Shown: positions 60,757 to 64,000 of the stretch, piece by piece
Position numbering within the stretch: position 1 is the first letter of the stretch
Layout of the letters: each line of letters begins with the position of its first letter
Source: Sedimentibacter sp. SX930
GTDB taxonomy: Bacteria; Bacillota; Bacilli; Lactobacillales; Aerococcaceae
Reading direction: 5' to 3'
DNA: 64,000 bases
Assembly: GCA_002155105.1 (NCBI GenBank)
Contig: MUZD01000001.1
Location: 124,001 to 188,000 of the forward strand
The notes under the pieces: model-generated
Seen by the model: the letters and a program-made list of their open reading frames with translations, nothing else
Told to the model about the DNA's origin: nothing
Databases searched by the model: none
Translations under genes and position numbers: made by a program

Positions 60757-60787
60757 TTGCATTCAGCCGGACTGTTTTTGGTATAAT
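60757..60787 (+). promoter_or_regulatory. Possible promoter of the papain-fold gene
   Basis: TTGCAT (60757-60762) and TATAAT (60782-60787), spacer 19. The rest of the 308-base divergent gap has no supported gene. Confidence 0.45.
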
Positions 60788-60910
60788 GAAAGGATGGATA
60801 CAAAAACAGAACGACTTTTCATTTGCTGCAACGGGATGGCCTATCTTATCGTTAATTTTATTTAAATGGGTGGAAGTCAGGTTTTGTAATAACAAATTAG
60901 GAGCAACAAG

Positions 60911-61555
60911 ATGTCAGACCAGAAGATTTATTTATTATTGACGGATACAGGATCGATGTTGACTCGGACCATCAAACTGTTTACGAGAAAAAAATATAAC
61001 CACGTATCCTTGGCGTTTGACGCAGAACTGGCGGATACCTTCAGTTTCGGCCGCAAAAAAGCCAATAACCCTTTTATCGGTGGGTTCATACACGAAGATG
61101 TGACATCTGATTTCTACAGCCGGGCAAAATGCGCGGTTTATGAGTTGACCGTGTCAGAGAAACAGGCGGCTGTGATGAGAGGCTATGTCTCTTCATTCGA
61201 GAAGGACAAAGAAAAATACCATTATAATCTGCTGGGGTTATTGCCGGCTCTGTTCAATAAGGTATGGGACAGGGAAAATTATTATTTTTGTTCCCATTTT
61301 ATTTCGACTGTATTAGTGGAGGGGGACGTGCTGCAAGCCAACAAGCCAGTGGCCCTGATGAGGCCGACAGATGTTTTGGAAGCATTGCCGTTTGTACCTT
61401 TGTATGAAGGGGTTCTTTATCATTTCAATGAGCTGTCCACGAGTGCAAGCGCGCAAGGTTTGGCATATGAAGCTGAAAACATAATCGAGTCCATTGATTC
61501 GGATAGTGCTGACCTCTATTTTCCGGATAACTTTTCGCCTGTCCCTATCCTTTAA
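60911..61555 (+). CDS. Permuted papain-fold (NlpC/P60-like, YiiX-type) protein
   Basis: 214 residues. The arrangement His first and Cys later (KYNHVSLAFD near residue 34, YYFCSHFIST near 130) fits the circularly permuted NlpC/P60 papain-like group (YiiX/YebB-like). No signal peptide or membrane helix is visible. It might be a cytosolic amidase or thioesterase acting on lipids or peptides, but no substrate is known. AGGAGC lies before ATG 60911. Monocistronic. Confidence 0.75.
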   Translation: MSDQKIYLLLTDTGSMLTRTIKLFTRKKYNHVSLAFDAELADTFSFGRKKANNPFIGGFIHEDVTSDFYSRAKCAVYELTVSEKQAAVMRGYVSSFEKDKEKYHYNLLGLLPALFNKVWDRENYYFCSHFISTVLVEGDVLQANKPVALMRPTDVLEALPFVPLYEGVLYHFNELSTSASAQGLAYEAENIIESIDSDSADLYFPDNFSPVPIL

Positions 61556-61608
61556 TCAACCCGATGGATTGAGGTAGATGAACGGATTATGAAAGAAGAA
61601 TAAAAGCA

Positions 61609-61637
61609 TTGACTTATTTCTAATTTAGATTTAATAT
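61609..61637 (+). promoter_or_regulatory. Promoter of the ilvD transcript
   Basis: TTGACT (61609-61614) and TAATAT (61632-61637) with a 17-base spacer, in front of the leader peptide. Confidence 0.65.
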
Positions 61638-61667
61638 TTAAAGAAAGATAATGAAAGGAGTTGCAGT

Positions 61668-61745
61668 ATGATGAGAAAAATGAACGCACACAGTACGACA
61701 GCTTGCCATGCTGTAAACACTTTATTAGTCATTATTATGCCCTAG
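61668..61745 (+). CDS. ilvD leader peptide
   Basis: 25-residue peptide MMRKMNAHSTTACHAV then NTLLVIIMP. Ribosome site AAAGGAG is seven bases upstream. The run Leu-Leu-Val-Ile-Ile directly before the stop is the classical sensor of branched-chain amino acid supply in attenuators. It sits between the promoter and the hairpins at 61765-61837, ahead of ilvD, an enzyme of that pathway. Not a T-box: no T-box sequence is seen. Confidence 0.85.
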   Translation: MMRKMNAHSTTACHAVNTLLVIIMP

Positions 61746-61764
61746 GATTCAAACTATTCAATTA

Positions 61765-61837
61765 GTTGAGTCCTATTCTTAGTGAATCAGGGCTCGACGT
61801 AAGCTGGAGCCCTATGTCACATGAGGGCTTCTTTTTT
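61765..61837 (+). promoter_or_regulatory. ilvD attenuator (competing hairpins and terminator)
   Basis: Four segments: GAGTCCT (61768-61774), AGGGCTC (61789-61795), GAGCCCT (61807-61813), AGGGCT (61824-61829) followed by TTCTTTTTT. Segments 1:2 and 3:4 pair (3:4 is the terminator), whereas 2:3 pair perfectly as antiterminator. Segment 1 begins 23 bases after the leader stop, so a ribosome stalled at the Ile codons would barely reach it; the exact trigger is open. Confidence 0.82.
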
Positions 61838-61866
61838 ATAAATATACGGAAAAAGGGGAGACAGCA

Positions 61867-63564
61867 ATGCGTAGTGATAAAATCAAAAAGGGAATAGATA
61901 AAGCGCCACATCGTTCCTTGTTGCGAGCGACCGGACAAATCAGGGAAGAAGGGGACATGGACAAACCGTTCATAGCTGTCTGCAATTCCTATACAGATAT
62001 CGTGCCTGGTCACGTGCATTTGAGAGAATTGGGTGATATCGCCAAAGAAGCGATCCGTGAAGCCGGCGGGATTCCTTTTGAATTCAACACTATCGGTGTC
62101 GACGACGGGATCGCGATGGGACACATCGGGATGCGCTACTCATTGCCATCACGCGAAATCATTGCTGATGCCGCTGAAACGGTCATCAACGCACACTGGT
62201 TCGACGGTGTTTTCTACATCCCGAACTGCGATAAGATTACTCCGGGTATGCTTTTGGCTGCTGTCCGCACCAATGTTCCGGCGATTTTCTGCTCAGGCGG
62301 CCCAATGAAGGCGGGACTTTCAGCTACCGGACAGGCTCTGACATTGTCATCCATGTTTGAAGCGGTCGGCACTTTCAAAGAAGGCAACATGACCGAGGAA
62401 GAATTCTTCGACATGGAAGCAAACGCTTGTCCAACATGCGGTTCTTGTGCGGGGATGTTCACCGCCAACTCGATGAACTGTTTGATGGAAGTATTGGGAT
62501 TGGCATTGCCATACAACGGTACTGCTTTGGCAGTCAGCGACGAGAGAAGAGAACTGATCCGCGAAGCGGCCTTCAAATTGATGGACTTAGTCAAAAAAGA
62601 CATCAAACCGCGTGACATCATCACTGCTGAAGCAATCGATGATGCCTTCGCCTTGGATATGGCGATGGGTGGCTCGACGAATACAGTGCTGCATACATTG
62701 GCTTTGGCGAAAGAAGCGGGAATCGACTATGACATGAACCGCATCAACGAGATCGCGGAAACAACCCCTTACCTATCAAAAATCGCACCATCATCTGTTT
62801 ACTCCATGCATGATGTGCATGAGGCGGGTGGTGTGCCGGCGATCATGAATGAATTGATCAAACACGGCAACCTGCATCCGGACCGTATCACTGTAACCAG
62901 CAAAACGATCCGCGAAAATGTTGCGGACCATGAAATCAAGAACGAAGAAGTCATCCATAAATACGAGAATGCCTATTCTCCAGTCGGTGGCTTGTCCATC
63001 CTGAACGGCAATATCGCTCCTTTCGGCGGCGTCATCAAAGTAGGCGGCGTGGATGCCGACATAAAAAAATTCGTCGGAAAAGCGATCTGCTTCAGCAGCC
63101 ATGATGAAGCGGTGGAAGCAATAGATAACCGTACAGTCAAAAAAGGACATGTTGTCGTCATCCGTTATGAGGGTCCTAAAGGCGGACCTGGAATGCCGGA
63201 AATGTTGGCTCCAACTTCTTCCATCGTGGGACGCGGCTTAGGCCGCGATGTTGCACTGATCACTGACGGCCGTTTCTCCGGTGCCACACGCGGTATCGCG
63301 ATCGGACACATCTCTCCGGAAGCTGCTTCAGGCGGCCCAATCGGCTTGATTGAAGATGGCGATGAAATCGTCATCGATTTGGAGCACCGCACAATCAACG
63401 TAAGTGTCGCTGATGAAGTGTTGGAAGAGAGAAAGAAAAAACAAACACGCTTCATGCCTAAAGTGAAGACAGGTTGGTTGGCACGTTACGCCGCGTTGGT
63501 TACATCAGCCAATACCGGTGGCGTTCTGAAGACGCCAGAAGAATTATTTGCAGAATACGAATAA
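61867..63564 (+). CDS. ilvD: Dihydroxy-acid dehydratase
   Basis: 565 residues. Iron-sulfur dehydratase of branched-chain amino acid synthesis; it turns 2,3-dihydroxy-isovalerate or -3-methylvalerate into the 2-oxo acids. Cluster ligand motifs [10 protein letters not shown] and [19 protein letters not shown], and the C-terminal [10 protein letters not shown]-type segment ([16 protein letters not shown]) are present. AAAAGGGGAG precedes the start. No ilvBHCA genes follow; a strong terminator ends the transcript. Confidence 0.96.
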   Translation: MRSDKIKKGIDKAPHRSLLRATGQIREEGDMDKPFIAVCNSYTDIVPGHVHLRELGDIAKEAIREAGGIPFEFNTIGVDDGIAMGHIGMRYSLPSREIIADAAETVINAHWFDGVFYIPNCDKITPGMLLAAVRTNVPAIFCSGGPMKAGLSATGQALTLSSMFEAVGTFKEGNMTEEEFFDMEANACPTCGSCAGMFTANSMNCLMEVLGLALPYNGTALAVSDERRELIREAAFKLMDLVKKDIKPRDIITAEAIDDAFALDMAMGGSTNTVLHTLALAKEAGIDYDMNRINEIAETTPYLSKIAPSSVYSMHDVHEAGGVPAIMNELIKHGNLHPDRITVTSKTIRENVADHEIKNEEVIHKYENAYSPVGGLSILNGNIAPFGGVIKVGGVDADIKKFVGKAICFSSHDEAVEAIDNRTVKKGHVVVIRYEGPKGGPGMPEMLAPTSSIVGRGLGRDVALITDGRFSGATRGIAIGHISPEAASGGPIGLIEDGDEIVIDLEHRTINVSVADEVLEERKKKQTRFMPKVKTGWLARYAALVTSANTGGVLKTPEELFAEYE

Positions 63565-63614
63565 AACAAAAAATTCCAGCCGGAAAACAATCCGGTTGGA
63601 ATTTTTTGTTTTGG
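63561..63614. terminator. Bidirectional terminator
   Basis: AAAACAAAAAATTCCAGCCGGA pairs (one wobble) with TCCGGTTGGAATTTTTTGTTTT. Serves ilvD and the convergent transporter gene. (Arms given in full are 22 bases; the inner 15 bp are perfect apart from a G-T pair.). Confidence 0.85.
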
Positions 63615-63644
63615 AATTCAGTCCATTCGTTTGCTGCGGACGAA

Positions 63645-64000
63645 TTATTCTTCGTCGCGACCCAGAGCGACTTGCATCTCTGCAACAGTCTTACTGTCCA
63701 AGTTGAAGATGAACTGGAAGCAGATGAAGATGAGGATGTAGCCAATCAATGGGAACAGGGCAGCCATATCACGGATGGCCTGTGAATTTTCGGCGGTCCA
63801 TGTCATGGCGTCCTTGACATCCAGTGTAGGTATCAGGATGGCGATGGCTGCTGGAATGAATGATTGGCCGAAGCCTTGTGCGACTTTACGCAGCATGGAG
63901 TAGGTTGCGTAAACGGAACCTTCGTTACGGATGCCTGTCTTCCATTCTTGATAATCGATCGCGTCAGCAACCATACCCCAAGTATAGATGGTCAAACCGA
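63645..64000 (-). CDS. GPH-family sugar transporter, C-terminal part (cut by window edge)
   Basis: At least 118 residues, leftward, with the start outside the window. The segment DAIDYQEWKTGIRNEGSVYA and YSMLRKVAQGFGQSF are hallmarks of the glycoside-pentoside-hexuronide:cation symporter family (MelB/XynP-like); two hydrophobic helices follow. The substrate is not readable. Confidence 0.88.
   Translation of the reverse strand, partial: GLTIYTWGMVADAIDYQEWKTGIRNEGSVYATYSMLRKVAQGFGQSFIPAAIAILIPTLDVKDAMTWTAENSQAIRDMAALFPLIGYILIFICFQFIFNLDSKTVAEMQVALGRDEE

Noticed and set aside
60794-60865. 23-codon ORF MDTKTERLFICCNG... before the papain-fold gene
   Set aside because: It begins directly behind the -10 box with no ribosome site; a leaderless start is possible but nothing supports it, and no attenuator-like hairpin follows.
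61668-61866. T-box riboswitch before ilvD
   Set aside because: The conserved T-box sequence (AGGGTGGNACCGCG type) and a specifier-loop stem I are absent; the leader peptide and hairpins explain the region better.

Overview
The window looks like a chromosomal segment of a low-to-mid GC Gram-positive bacterium of the Lactobacillales. Evidence: Shine-Dalgarno sequences close to AGGAGG, Bacillota-type promoters and many intrinsic terminators, a citrate lyase/oxaloacetate decarboxylase cluster laid out much like that of Enterococcus faecalis, and CcpA-like sites. A Carnobacteriaceae member such as Trichococcus is my best guess, but that is inference. I see no rRNA, tRNA, CRISPR array, prophage or intact insertion sequence.

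Layout. 1-6.3 kb is an arsenic/thiol-stress region: two ArsR repressors, two tiny CxxC thioredoxin-fold proteins, an UPF0718-type permease, an ArsD-like protein with a Cys/His-rich tail, an ACR3 arsenite exporter and a CoA-disulfide reductase fused to rhodanese. Its promoters carry five copies of one operator, ATWGA-N6-TCWAT. 6.3-24.6 kb holds mostly single-gene units: MalY-type lyase, zinc peptidase, TetR and ROK regulators, a DUF697 GTPase, MFS and TauE transporters, a DUF1576 membrane protein, a Gfo/Idh/MocA dehydrogenase, an aldo/keto reductase, a large PLD-helicase-DUF3427 protein, an M20 peptidase, a SHOCT protein and a MerR-like protein. The intergenic gaps contain several palindromic repeat families.

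24.8-40.4 kb concerns C4/C6 acid metabolism. It has PEP carboxykinase, a divergent two-component system, then leftward citG-GntR-citrate transporter and rightward oadH-oadD-oadB-(mini oadG)-citC-citD-citE-citF-citX-oadA. Together these import citrate, cleave it to acetate and oxaloacetate, and decarboxylate oxaloacetate with a membrane sodium pump. The gamma-type subunit seems split into a 42-residue membrane peptide and the internally duplicated OadH. A decayed 3' end of a PHP-type histidinol phosphatase follows.

40.8-55.9 kb holds an acyl-CoA thioesterase, an operon of a ferric-reductase-like flavoprotein plus a cytochrome b5-type lipoprotein, a GH3 enzyme, an Lrp-aminotransferase pair, a persulfide-responsive operon (rhodanese, CoA-disulfide reductase-rhodanese, rhodanese, CstR) with a CstR-like operator in the promoter and a second one inside the first gene, a 52-bp tandem terminator-like repeat, an ABC exporter, a nucleoid-associated protein, an EamA transporter and a divergent pyruvate kinase.

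55.9-64 kb holds argH, a class C26 amidotransferase preceded by a short Met/Cys/Arg-rich ORF, a CDP-alcohol phosphatidyltransferase, an aminotransferase, a permuted papain-fold protein, and ilvD preceded by a leader peptide ending in Leu-Leu-Val-Ile-Ile with a textbook set of competing hairpins. A GPH-family sugar transporter is cut by the window edge.
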